This document shows, one piece after another, positions 25,540 through 32,989 of a stretch of 64,000 bases of DNA (position 1 is the first letter of the stretch; the number at the start of each line of letters is the position of its first letter). The stretch is from an uncultured Prevotella sp. (GTDB lineage Bacteria; Bacteroidota; Bacteroidia; Bacteroidales; Bacteroidaceae). The translations under genes were made by a program, and so were the position numbers. The stretch is from the NCBI GenBank assembly GCA_946540435.1, contig CAMNII010000004.1, forward strand, positions 1-64,000. Reading direction: 5' to 3'. The notes under the pieces were generated by a model that was not told the origin of the DNA, did no database searches, and saw only the letters and a list, made by a program, of their open reading frames with translations.

Positions 25540-26685
25540 TTATTTATTCGTTTTTTGTAAAAGCCAACGGCGCACGGGCTTGTCATAGTACTTCATCAAC
25601 AGCCAGGCCAGTATGGGTGTAAAGATAACAGGTAGCAAGGCCACTGCCCAGTGGTCGAAGACGGTCTGTATGGGCATGAGATTGCCGTCGAAGCCAAGCC
25701 GGAAGAAGAGCAGGCTCATGAAAGGATAGTGCACCGTATAGAGGGGATAGCTGAGATCGCCCAAGCGTCGACTCACGGTGCTCACACGCTGTGAGGTATG
25801 TTTATCGGAGGCTGCCAGCCAGACGAGTGCAGGGAAGAGTACGATGACGACCAGAGCGTCTGACAGTCCGTTCAGCCAAGGGAATCCCTCGCCTCCTGCC
25901 ACTGGCATGAGTCCTACCGCCAGCACTATCGCTGAGCACCACCAGAAGGCATGTCGCACCTGCAGGGGACGAAAGTGGCGGGCCATCAGCATACCCATGC
26001 TATAGGGAAAGAGCATACGCATCAGTCCCTGCCACCAACCACCATCGGCTGCCGACCATCCGACACCCAGATACCCTTGTGTCATGGCGGTAGACACCAC
26101 GCAGCAGCCCGAGACCAGTGCCACCACAGACAGCCAGCGAGAGGTGAGCCTGCGCAGCAACAAGGCATAGAGCACGTTGCCGATATATTCATAGAAAAGA
26201 GACCAAAAGGGTCCGTTCAGCGGAAAGAATTCACCAAAGCCACGCACCTCTGTGGGACAGCCGGGCAAAGCGGGAATCATCAGGATCATACCCAGAAAGG
26301 CCAGCAGCGCCCACCCCGTTGCCACGGCTTCGCCGTCCCAGCGTTGTCCGCCGGCTGCCAGGAAGCACATGCAGCCTACGACGGCTCCCGCCACCACCAT
26401 CGGGTGCAGACGGATGAGCCGGCGTCGCAGGAAACCGCCGATGGTGAGCCCCTGCTGCCAACGGTCATCGTAGGCATATCCGATGACAAAGCCGGAGAGT
26501 ACGAAGAAGAAGTCGACGGCCAGATAGCCATGAGGCAGGATATTGCTCTGGCAGGCATCGAAGACATGGAAGACGAGGACCATCAGTGCGGCCACGCCAC
26601 GCAGTCCGTCGAGAATCTCATAGTGCGGCTTCACCGGAAACGTGTCGGCCTTGGGTAAGGATGATGGATGGAGACTCATTGTCAC
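25540..26685 (-). CDS. Acyltransferase 3 family membrane protein
   Basis: The product has 381 residues. The family signature HYEILDGLRGVAALMVLVFH has the conserved Arg and His, and GYLAVDFFFVLSGFVIGYAY is the second hallmark. About ten membrane helices fill the protein. Such enzymes O-acetylate (or otherwise acylate) extracytoplasmic glycans. Being next to a sialate O-acetylesterase is curious, because one adds and the other removes acetyl groups. The gene starts 7 bases after the reductase stop codon. Confidence 0.9.
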   Translation of the reverse strand: MTMSLHPSSLPKADTFPVKPHYEILDGLRGVAALMVLVFHVFDACQSNILPHGYLAVDFFFVLSGFVIGYAYDDRWQQGLTIGGFLRRRLIRLHPMVVAGAVVGCMCFLAAGGQRWDGEAVATGWALLAFLGMILMIPALPGCPTEVRGFGEFFPLNGPFWSLFYEYIGNVLYALLLRRLTSRWLSVVALVSGCCVVSTAMTQGYLGVGWSAADGGWWQGLMRMLFPYSMGMLMARHFRPLQVRHAFWWCSAIVLAVGLMPVAGGEGFPWLNGLSDALVVIVLFPALVWLAASDKHTSQRVSTVSRRLGDLSYPLYTVHYPFMSLLFFRLGFDGNLMPIQTVFDHWAVALLPVIFTPILAWLLMKYYDKPVRRWLLQKTNK

Positions 26686-26692
26686 GCCGACG

Positions 26693-27646
26693 CTATTCCG
26701 TACACTTCAGATTCTGAGCCAGCTGCTCCACGGAACTGGCACCGACCAACACGGAGGTGACGCCCTCCTGGGCGAGCACCCATCTGAGGGCCTCCTCGGC
26801 CGTGGTATGGCCTGCTGCCCGGGCTTGTTCGCGGAGCCTGCTCACATAAGCCAGCAGCTCAGGCGTCAGCCGGTCTTTGGTCAGGACGGTGCCGCGCGCC
26901 ATCCGTGAGTCGGCAGGGATGCCGTCCAGATAGCGGTCGGTGAGCAAGCCCTGGGCAAGGGGCGAGAAGGCAATGAAGCCAATGCCCTTCTGGCGGCAGA
27001 AGTCCAGGATGCCGGTCTCCTGCGGCTTGCGGTCGATAAGGTTCAGGCGGCCCTGATAGATGAGCAGCGGCACATCGTGCCTGCGCAGGTATTCCTCGCC
27101 CACCTGCAACTGCTCCAGCGGCCAGTTCGAGATGCCGACATAGAGAGCCTTGCCCTGTCTGACGATGTCGACCAGTGCCTGCAGCGTCTCCTCCAGCGGC
27201 GTGGCCGGATCCAGACGATGGCTGTAGAACAGGTCTACATAGTCGAGATGCATGCGGCGGAGGCTCTGCTCCAGGCTGGCAAAGAGGTATTTCCGCGAGC
27301 CCCAGTTGCCATAGGGTCCGGGCCACATGTCATAGCCAGCCTTGCTGCTGATGAACAGCTCATCACGGTAGGGCCGGAAGTCATCGTCCATCAGCCGGCC
27401 CATCGTCTCCTCGGCCGACCCATAGGGCGGTCCGTAGTTGTTGGCCAGGTCGAAATGGGTGATGCCGTGGTCGAAAGCATAGTGGGTGATGGCCCGGCTG
27501 CGCTCATACGGGTCGTGGCCTCCGAAGTTATGCCAGAAGCCCAGGCTCACACGTGGCAGCAGCACACCGCTACGCCCGCAGCGTGCATAGAAAGCCTCAT
27601 CGTCATACCGATGGGCGTCGGCCAGATAAGTACCTTTCAGGATCAT
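26693..27646 (-). CDS. Aldo/keto reductase (YghZ/Kv-beta-like)
   Basis: The protein has 317 residues with a TIM-barrel fold. Catalytic tetrad regions are visible: Asp and Tyr in HFDLANNYGPPYGSAEE, Lys in ISSKAGYDMW and His in FYSHRLDP. NADPH-binding sequence follows near the C-terminus (LVGASSVEQLAQNL). It would reduce a small aldehyde using NADPH. The family usually runs about 20 residues past this motif, so the ending QNLKCTE looks shortened. A -7 box TACCTTTG (27700-27707) lies about 55 bases upstream, without a clear partner. Confidence 0.88.
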   Translation of the reverse strand: MILKGTYLADAHRYDDEAFYARCGRSGVLLPRVSLGFWHNFGGHDPYERSRAITHYAFDHGITHFDLANNYGPPYGSAEETMGRLMDDDFRPYRDELFISSKAGYDMWPGPYGNWGSRKYLFASLEQSLRRMHLDYVDLFYSHRLDPATPLEETLQALVDIVRQGKALYVGISNWPLEQLQVGEEYLRRHDVPLLIYQGRLNLIDRKPQETGILDFCRQKGIGFIAFSPLAQGLLTDRYLDGIPADSRMARGTVLTKDRLTPELLAYVSRLREQARAAGHTTAEEALRWVLAQEGVTSVLVGASSVEQLAQNLKCTE

Positions 27647-27750
27647 ATTGTCTAATTCGTTTCAAAAGAATAATGACGAGTTCTTTACATTCTCTGTGCA
27701 AAGGTAGTGATAATCTATTAAAAATGTGTTGTCAGAAAGATGAAAAATAT

Positions 27751-27790
27751 GCTTGCCGTCAGTTTTTTTCCAAAAACCGTCCCGGCAAGC
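27751..27790 (-). terminator. Likely terminator of the M15/zinc-ribbon pair
   Basis: GCTTGCCG (27751-27758) pairs with CGGCAAGC (27783-27790), with an inner GTTTTT/AAAAAC pairing. On the minus strand it is followed by ATATTTTTC. It lies 36 bases after the zinc-ribbon stop codon. Confidence 0.65.
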
Positions 27791-27825
27791 ACAAAAACAA
27801 CCGGACGATGATGTGGGGAAGGAGG

Positions 27826-28020
27826 CTACAACTCCTCCTCGCACATCACCGTCCGGGCAGACAATTCACGCAAGAGGCGACGCCGGCGGTCGGGAAGCAC
27901 TACATACAGGTATCGGCAGTGGTTGCATATGCGCCGGCGGTTGCCCGAGGGCAGCAGGCCGAAATGCACTGCTGCCTGAAGGGTTCCACAGATGCGGCAC
28001 CTCAGCATCTCCTCCATCAT
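27826..28020 (-). CDS. Small zinc-ribbon protein
   Basis: A protein of 64 residues beginning MMEEMLRCRICGTLQAA. Two CxxC knuckles, CRIC near residue 8 and CNHC near residue 33, would hold one zinc. A basic stretch (DRRRRLLREL) follows. The start overlaps the stop codon of the M15 peptidase gene by 4 bases (ATGA), which supports it as a real, coupled gene. Longer in-frame extension upstream lies inside the peptidase gene and is rejected. The function is unknown. The form resembles small phage or HNH-associated zinc proteins. Confidence 0.65.
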   Translation of the reverse strand: MMEEMLRCRICGTLQAAVHFGLLPSGNRRRICNHCRYLYVVLPDRRRRLLRELSARTVMCEEEL

Positions 28021-28472
28021 TTTCCACCTCCTTTCTCCGCACGGTAGTTGGGGAATGCCTGATGGCGGTTCATTGCCATCTCCATCCTGCAGCTGACATG
28101 GATCCACATAGTCCCTCGCCTGTTGTATTCGAATAACAGCTGGTCGAAGTTCGTATGGTTGAGCAGGAAGCGATAGTATGCCCTTCCCGTCTCCACATCG
28201 GCAATACGGATGTCGGCAGCCTCGCCGCGCAGGTGGCAGCTGTTGCCCACTCCGCCAACAGCCTCGTTGAGTTGCTCGCAGCGGTATCCGCTGTTGATGC
28301 GTATCGGACCGAACTGCCGTCGCAGCGGCTCCAGCACCTCTGTACACAGGTTTCGCAGGTTGTCAACATATCCGGGCAAGGGAGTGTTGTCGATGTTTAG
28401 CTTTTCGGCCACTGCCGAGCGTGTGAATTCACTGAGCATGAAGTGCTCACTTAGTCTTGTGTCTTTTTCCAT
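28017..28472 (-). CDS. M15-family peptidase (D-Ala-D-Ala carboxypeptidase/endolysin type)
   Basis: About 151 residues from the ATG at 28470-28472 (MEKDTRLSEHFMLSEFTRSA). An upstream in-frame start is rejected because a promoter lies there. Zinc-binding motifs are seen: NSCHLRGEAADI (SxHxxGxAxD) and WIHVSC. There is no signal peptide, so release would need lysis or a holin, as for phage-type endolysins. The family cleaves peptide crosslinks in peptidoglycan. It pairs with a small zinc-ribbon gene downstream. The absence of a signal peptide and the pairing hint at a phage or transfer-element origin. Confidence 0.85.
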   Translation of the reverse strand: MEKDTRLSEHFMLSEFTRSAVAEKLNIDNTPLPGYVDNLRNLCTEVLEPLRRQFGPIRINSGYRCEQLNEAVGGVGNSCHLRGEAADIRIADVETGRAYYRFLLNHTNFDQLLFEYNRRGTMWIHVSCRMEMAMNRHQAFPNYRAEKGGGK

Positions 28473-28561
28473 GGTGTGTTGATTAAAGGTTAATGATAAT
28501 TGGTTGTTGCCGGCGAGGGCGACCGGTGGCCGCTGCCTGTGGTCTCGTTCGTCCGACGCTG

Positions 28562-28593
28562 CAAAATTACGACATTCCGTCAACCTCGGCAAA
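28562..28593 (-). promoter_or_regulatory. Promoter of the M15 peptidase gene
   Basis: On the minus strand TTTG (28590-28593), a 20-bp spacer and TAATTTTG (28562-28569). It lies about 90 bases upstream of the start codon at 28472. Confidence 0.7.
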
Positions 28594-28690
28594 TTTCATC
28601 ACTATGTAAATACATGGTAATTAAGAGCCTTGGGAAACATGTTTATGAAAAAAAAACGGCCGAAAAGGAGTGTTTCTCCTGTTTTATTCG

Positions 28691-28698
28691 TACCTTTG
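28691..28698 (+). promoter_or_regulatory. Promoter -7 box of the small secreted protein gene
   Basis: TACCTTTG lies 75 bases before the ATG at 28774, so in-frame ATGs at 28630 and 28645 fall outside the transcript. No good TTTG partner at standard spacing was found. Confidence 0.45.
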
Positions 28699-28773
28699 CC
28701 TTGTCTTTCAAGACTTAATAGCCACCTGGCACAAAAAGAAAAAAGAATACTGACAACAATAACGACTATCATC

Positions 28774-29331
28774 ATGAGAAAGTTTCTTGTTATGACCACA
28801 CTGCTCCTTGGAGCTCTTACCGCTCAGGCTCAGGAGAAAGTGATGAATATTCAGAAGACGGACGGGACCTGCTCGCAGACCCGCGTGGCCGACTTGGAGC
28901 AAATCAGCTTCCTCGCCGCTGATGCCGGCGAAGAGGGCCTGCTGGTGAAGACGGCAGGCGGAGCGACCACCGCCGTGCTCTTCACGGCCAATCCCGTCGT
29001 GACGGTTGCCGACGGCAGGCTGGTGGTCAAGTCGACTACGGCCGACGCCATAGAAATCGAGATGAATGACATCACCGAGATATGTTTCGGAAAGGCCACC
29101 GGCGACACCTCCGTCACGCTGCCGAGAGATTTCGACTGTGTCGTACAGGACGGCGGTCTGCTGCTACGAAACATCCCCGCTGGCGTCACAGCGCACATCT
29201 ACACCCTCGACGGCCGCAGCCTCCCCGTTCCTCTGGTCAGGAGTGGCGAGCTCCTCGTGAACCGCACGACAGTAGGCTCCGGCATCTATATCGTGAAGGT
29301 CGGCTCGTTCTCCACGAAGATACAACTTTAA
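28774..29331 (+). CDS. Secreted protein with adaptor repeats and C-terminal sorting tail
   Basis: About 185 residues from the ATG at 28774. A signal peptide (MRKFLVMTTLLLGALTAQAQ) is followed by two short motifs of the form DG...VADLEQISF (about 30-48) and A..IEIEMNDITEICFG (about 115-130). These resemble a module at the N-terminus of many Bacteroidota surface proteins, including the next gene. The C-terminus (about 150-185; IYTLDGRSL then GIYIVKVGSF) resembles a type IX sorting tail. There is no catalytic motif. It lies 33 bases before the GxGYxYP gene and is probably co-transcribed. The function is unknown. Confidence 0.75.
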   Translation: MRKFLVMTTLLLGALTAQAQEKVMNIQKTDGTCSQTRVADLEQISFLAADAGEEGLLVKTAGGATTAVLFTANPVVTVADGRLVVKSTTADAIEIEMNDITEICFGKATGDTSVTLPRDFDCVVQDGGLLLRNIPAGVTAHIYTLDGRSLPVPLVRSGELLVNRTTVGSGIYIVKVGSFSTKIQL

Positions 29332-29364
29332 AAAACTCATCCTCCCCCATCAAATCAATACACG

Positions 29365-31521
29365 ATGAAAAAGATATTCCTTTGGGCAACCACCCTGCTG
29401 GGAGCAACATCCCTCATGGCCCAGCAACCCGCCACGATGATCACCGACCTCAACAATGGTGCCGTCATACGTACCGACGTGGGCGAAGTAGCGAAAATCA
29501 CTTTTGCCGACACACTGTACAACCTCAACAGCAGCGGCCTGCGCATCCTCGAGTACAACGAGGTGGAATGGCCCGACGACTGCCTGCTGCCCTGCTTCCT
29601 GCCACCGGCATCATCGGTCAGGGCTCTGGACATGAACAAGGCATCGCTGAGCGATGAAGAACGCGTGATGTTCTGTACGCTACAGGGTATCGTCAACCGC
29701 ACCCGGCCACGCATCCTCCTCTACAACCACAACGAAGAACCGCAAGCCACATGGCCGTCGGCACACAGCCTGCGAACCGTTGCCGTATCCAACACCGCGC
29801 CCTACTCGCTGGTGAAACTGTTCAAAGAGGAAATCAAAGGACTCGTGCTCTACAGCAACGAACGCTCCGAGCATTACTCCAACCTCGCCGTCACCATTGC
29901 CGGACTGGACCGCCTGCTACCCGTGACAGCAGACATCAAGAACAAACTCGAGGACAACGGCATCGACCTGCCCGTCGTAGAAGACCTTACCACGCTCACG
30001 ATGACCAACGCCGTGGGCGTATATACCTACCTCTACAACAATTACTGGAGCCGCTGCAACCATCGCCTGCTCATCAGCGAACGCCCGAAGATTCCCTACG
30101 TCCATGACATCGGCGCTGCCTGCGGCTCGGCATGCGTATGGCTCGACCCGCGCAACTCCAGCGAACGCCAACTGCTCGACAAGATGCTCAAGGACATGAC
30201 GCCCGGCCGCGACTTCGTGCTGGGATGGTATCCCGAGGAACGCTCAGGCGTAGGCGAAGCTACCAAATACGGACTGTCGTCGGTGCCCGCCGACTTCTTT
30301 GAGAACGCCACCGTCTATTCGGCCGTTCACAAGCCCGTCAAGATATCTCCCGTGCCCAAGCGGCCGAAACTGGAAAACAAGGTTTATGCCGCCGTATACA
30401 TCAGCGATGGCGACAACATCCAGTACTGCCAGCATGCCATGGCAAAAATCTTCCAGCAGAACGGACGCGGCAAGATGGCACTGAACTGGACCATCAGCCC
30501 TTCCCTGGTCGACATCGCACCCATGATGCTGAACTACTACTACGGCAAGGCAACGACCAACGACTGCTTCGTCTGCGGACCCTCCGGAATGGGTTATTCC
30601 ATGCCATTCAACGGGCTGGGGGCCGGCAGCGGCACCTACTACTTATCGGCTGGTCCGAAACTTGTTCCCTACATCCAGCTGACGCAACGCTACATCGAGA
30701 AGGCTGGACTGCGCGTCATCACCATCTGGGATAATATCAGCCCGGCTCAACGCAAAGCCTTTGCTGACAACAGCCCTTACCTCTACGGACTGACCATCAA
30801 CGACTATGAGAGACAGAGTGGCAGATTACCCTACGAAGTACAGTCCGGCTGGCTGCCTATCGCACCTCAATACCCTTGCTATCGCGGGAGCACAGACGAG
30901 ATGGCAGAATTCTTCAACCGCGACATCAAGAACTTCACCGGTGCAGAACCGATGTTCGTCACCGGACAGGCTGACGTATGGAACTTAGGTCCCGACAAAC
31001 TTATCGCCTTGAAGGACAAACTCGATGCCCTCTCACCCGGAAACGTGAACATCGTCCGTGCCGACCACTGGTTCAGCTACTATAACGAAGCCCACCACCT
31101 GCCGTTCAACCTCACCCTGCTGCAGGATATGACCATCACGTCTTCACCGACGAAGACCAAGACTGACTACGCCGCCAACGGGTCGCCCTCTGAAGGATAT
31201 ATGTGGATATCAAAAACCGCTGACAACAACGGCTGGGTTCAGATGGACTTCAAGGACACCTACCAGATTAGCCGCTATGTAATTCGCCATGCCGAGGCTG
31301 CTGGCATGAGCCCGACGCTCAACAGCCGTACCTTCACCGTTGAAACCAGCCTCGACGGAGAGACATGGACGACGGCAGGCACTCACAGTGCCAACACCGC
31401 ACCCGTCACCGATGTCTCGTTCCCTGCCGTTGAAGCCCGATACGTACGTCTGACGGTCACCGACGGCGGCGCCGACGGCATCGTGCGCATCGGAGACATC
31501 GAGGTCTACGGTGCGCATTAA
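29365..31521 (+). CDS. GxGYxYP-family putative glycosidase with discoidin-like domain
   Basis: The protein has 718 residues. A signal peptide (MKKIFLWATTLLGATSLMAQ) precedes an adaptor motif NGAVIRTDVGEVAKITFAD (about 30-48). The GxGYxYP domain spans about 70-560. Its name motif appears as GPSGMGYSMPFN, with Met in place of the second Tyr. VYISDGDNIQYCQH is another conserved block. The C-terminus (about 590-718; WISKTADNNGWVQMDF) is an F5/8 type C (CBM32-like) carbohydrate-binding domain. The family is a predicted glycoside hydrolase, but its substrate is not known to me. The gene follows a small secreted protein gene and precedes a repeat tract. Confidence 0.8.
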   Translation: MKKIFLWATTLLGATSLMAQQPATMITDLNNGAVIRTDVGEVAKITFADTLYNLNSSGLRILEYNEVEWPDDCLLPCFLPPASSVRALDMNKASLSDEERVMFCTLQGIVNRTRPRILLYNHNEEPQATWPSAHSLRTVAVSNTAPYSLVKLFKEEIKGLVLYSNERSEHYSNLAVTIAGLDRLLPVTADIKNKLEDNGIDLPVVEDLTTLTMTNAVGVYTYLYNNYWSRCNHRLLISERPKIPYVHDIGAACGSACVWLDPRNSSERQLLDKMLKDMTPGRDFVLGWYPEERSGVGEATKYGLSSVPADFFENATVYSAVHKPVKISPVPKRPKLENKVYAAVYISDGDNIQYCQHAMAKIFQQNGRGKMALNWTISPSLVDIAPMMLNYYYGKATTNDCFVCGPSGMGYSMPFNGLGAGSGTYYLSAGPKLVPYIQLTQRYIEKAGLRVITIWDNISPAQRKAFADNSPYLYGLTINDYERQSGRLPYEVQSGWLPIAPQYPCYRGSTDEMAEFFNRDIKNFTGAEPMFVTGQADVWNLGPDKLIALKDKLDALSPGNVNIVRADHWFSYYNEAHHLPFNLTLLQDMTITSSPTKTKTDYAANGSPSEGYMWISKTADNNGWVQMDFKDTYQISRYVIRHAEAAGMSPTLNSRTFTVETSLDGETWTTAGTHSANTAPVTDVSFPAVEARYVRLTVTDGGADGIVRIGDIEVYGAH

Positions 31522-31536
31522 TCAAAAAAACAGATT

Positions 31537-31729
31537 GGAAGGACCACCCAAAAAAGGAAAAACAATTAGGAAGGACCACCAACAAAAGAAAAAACAATTA
31601 GGAAGGATCACCAACAAAAGAAATCATAATTACTAATTACTCATTACTAATTACTAATTAAAATTGTTAGGAAGGACCACCAACAATAGAAATCATAATT
31701 ACTAATTACTCATTACTAATTACTAATTA
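31537..31729. repeat. GGAAGGACCACC / TTACTAATTACT tandem repeats
   Basis: Four units begin with GGAAGGA(C/T)CACC at 31537, 31569, 31601 and 31670. The last two are extended by TTACTAATTACTCATTACTA tracts. The final tract runs into the stop codon of the minus-strand metallopeptidase gene (31723-31725). Confidence 0.85.
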
Positions 31730-32277
31730 TTCATTCGTGTAATGCGCCGCGTCTCCTTGCGAGCTTCACGCCAACGGGGATAGTAGCGGTCCATCAGTGC
31801 ATGGAAGCGGGCATTATGACTGGGCTCCAGAAGGTGGCACAACTCATGGACGACCACATGCTCCACACACCATTCGGGTAACAACAGCAGATAGGCCGAG
31901 AAACAAATGACATGGGTCTTCACATTACACATCCCCCAGCGGGAAATCATCGCCTTGTAGCGGATGCCTGCCGGATGGACATGTAGCGCCTCGGCATGAC
32001 GAGCCACCATAGGCTCTATCAGCGCTTTCAGCCGACAGAGTGCATCGTCAGCCTCGGCACGCGTACACAGTGGCAGTTGGCCGAAGAATGCCGCTCGCTC
32101 CTGCTGACGCTCAGCAGTATTCTTCCGTGCTTTGACAATCCAGTCACGATGGTCGTTGACGAAACGCTCGACTTCGGCCTTGGGCAGTCCTATCGGGGCT
32201 GACACATGCACATCGCCATTCTTTGCGATGCGCATGGACAGACGTCGGGTTCTACGGTATGTGACGAGTATGGCCAT
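31723..32277 (-). CDS. YgjP/SprT-like zinc metallopeptidase (DUF45)
   Basis: The product has 184 residues. It has the DUF45 layout: an N-terminal beta region (RRTRRLSMRIAKNGDVHVSA), RWGMCN in the middle, and the zinc motif VVVHELCHLLEPSHNARF, where HExxH and a later His bind the metal. There is no signal peptide. The family is a predicted cytoplasmic metalloprotease related to M48. It is followed by tandem repeats that start at its stop codon, and it sits 28 bases after the AlkZ-related gene. Confidence 0.88.
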   Translation of the reverse strand: MAILVTYRRTRRLSMRIAKNGDVHVSAPIGLPKAEVERFVNDHRDWIVKARKNTAERQQERAAFFGQLPLCTRAEADDALCRLKALIEPMVARHAEALHVHPAGIRYKAMISRWGMCNVKTHVICFSAYLLLLPEWCVEHVVVHELCHLLEPSHNARFHALMDRYYPRWREARKETRRITRMNN

Positions 32278-32305
32278 CTACACTATTCTCTACAAAACGT
32301 ATTCT

Positions 32306-32971
32306 TCACAGCATCTTCCTGATTTGTTTCTCTGATGCGTCGGGCAGCAGACGCTGCAGATGGGCAACCATACGCTGCAGTGACTCCTCGGGGGTGCGAC
32401 GGCAACGACAGGCCTCACGGCCGAGGAGCTGCTCGGGTGTCGTCAGCAACGACCAACCCCAACCATATTCACGCCCATGCTTGTCGTGAGGATAGACAAA
32501 GTCCTCAGTGACGATATAGCAGCCCATCTGCAGACGCGTCACATAAGCGTCGAAACGACTGCGCATCTTCGGTCCGTCGAAACCACAGGCGGCACGCAGC
32601 TCGCGGGTAATCATGCTGCCGTTCTCTTCCAGGGTAAGCAGGATGGCTTCCTCGACAGAACCCTCTTCGGGCTTCGGATGGGTGCTTCGCCGGTAGTTAT
32701 AGAAGTCCGGCCACCAGTCACGGCTGATAAAGCCTGCCTTCGAGGCAAAGAACTTGCCATAGACGCAGTTGCCGTCGCTCACCACTGGTCCTTTCCACTT
32801 CCACAGCGGCCACTCCCACCCGCCATCGGGAAGGACGACATAGCGGCAGTCGTCGTCGACCAGCGCATCGGCAGAAAAGCCGTTGACACCAATATCAAAC
32901 AAAGGAAGGAAACCCATCTGTGCTATGCACTCCATGAGTTCTATCTCGGTATGTATCGTTCTCGTCTTCAT
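32306..32971 (-). CDS. AlkZ-related protein
   Basis: The protein has 221 residues. It begins with MKTRTIHTEIELMECIAQMG, then GFLPLFDI and the blocks GKFFASKAGFISRDWWPDFY and LQMGCYIVTEDFV. These are typical of the short Bacteroidota proteins annotated as AlkZ-related, which resemble a winged-helix part of DNA glycosylases of the AlkZ/YcaQ type. A repair role is possible but not shown. It lies 18 bases after the aminopeptidase gene in the same direction. Confidence 0.7.
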   Translation of the reverse strand: MKTRTIHTEIELMECIAQMGFLPLFDIGVNGFSADALVDDDCRYVVLPDGGWEWPLWKWKGPVVSDGNCVYGKFFASKAGFISRDWWPDFYNYRRSTHPKPEEGSVEEAILLTLEENGSMITRELRAACGFDGPKMRSRFDAYVTRLQMGCYIVTEDFVYPHDKHGREYGWGWSLLTTPEQLLGREACRCRRTPEESLQRMVAHLQRLLPDASEKQIRKML

Positions 32972-32989
32972 AGCAACTGACAGATGAAC

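Noticed and set aside
28473..28592. Upstream start for the M15 peptidase
   Set aside because: A TTTG-N20-TAATTTTG promoter lies in this stretch, and the added residues do not match the family.
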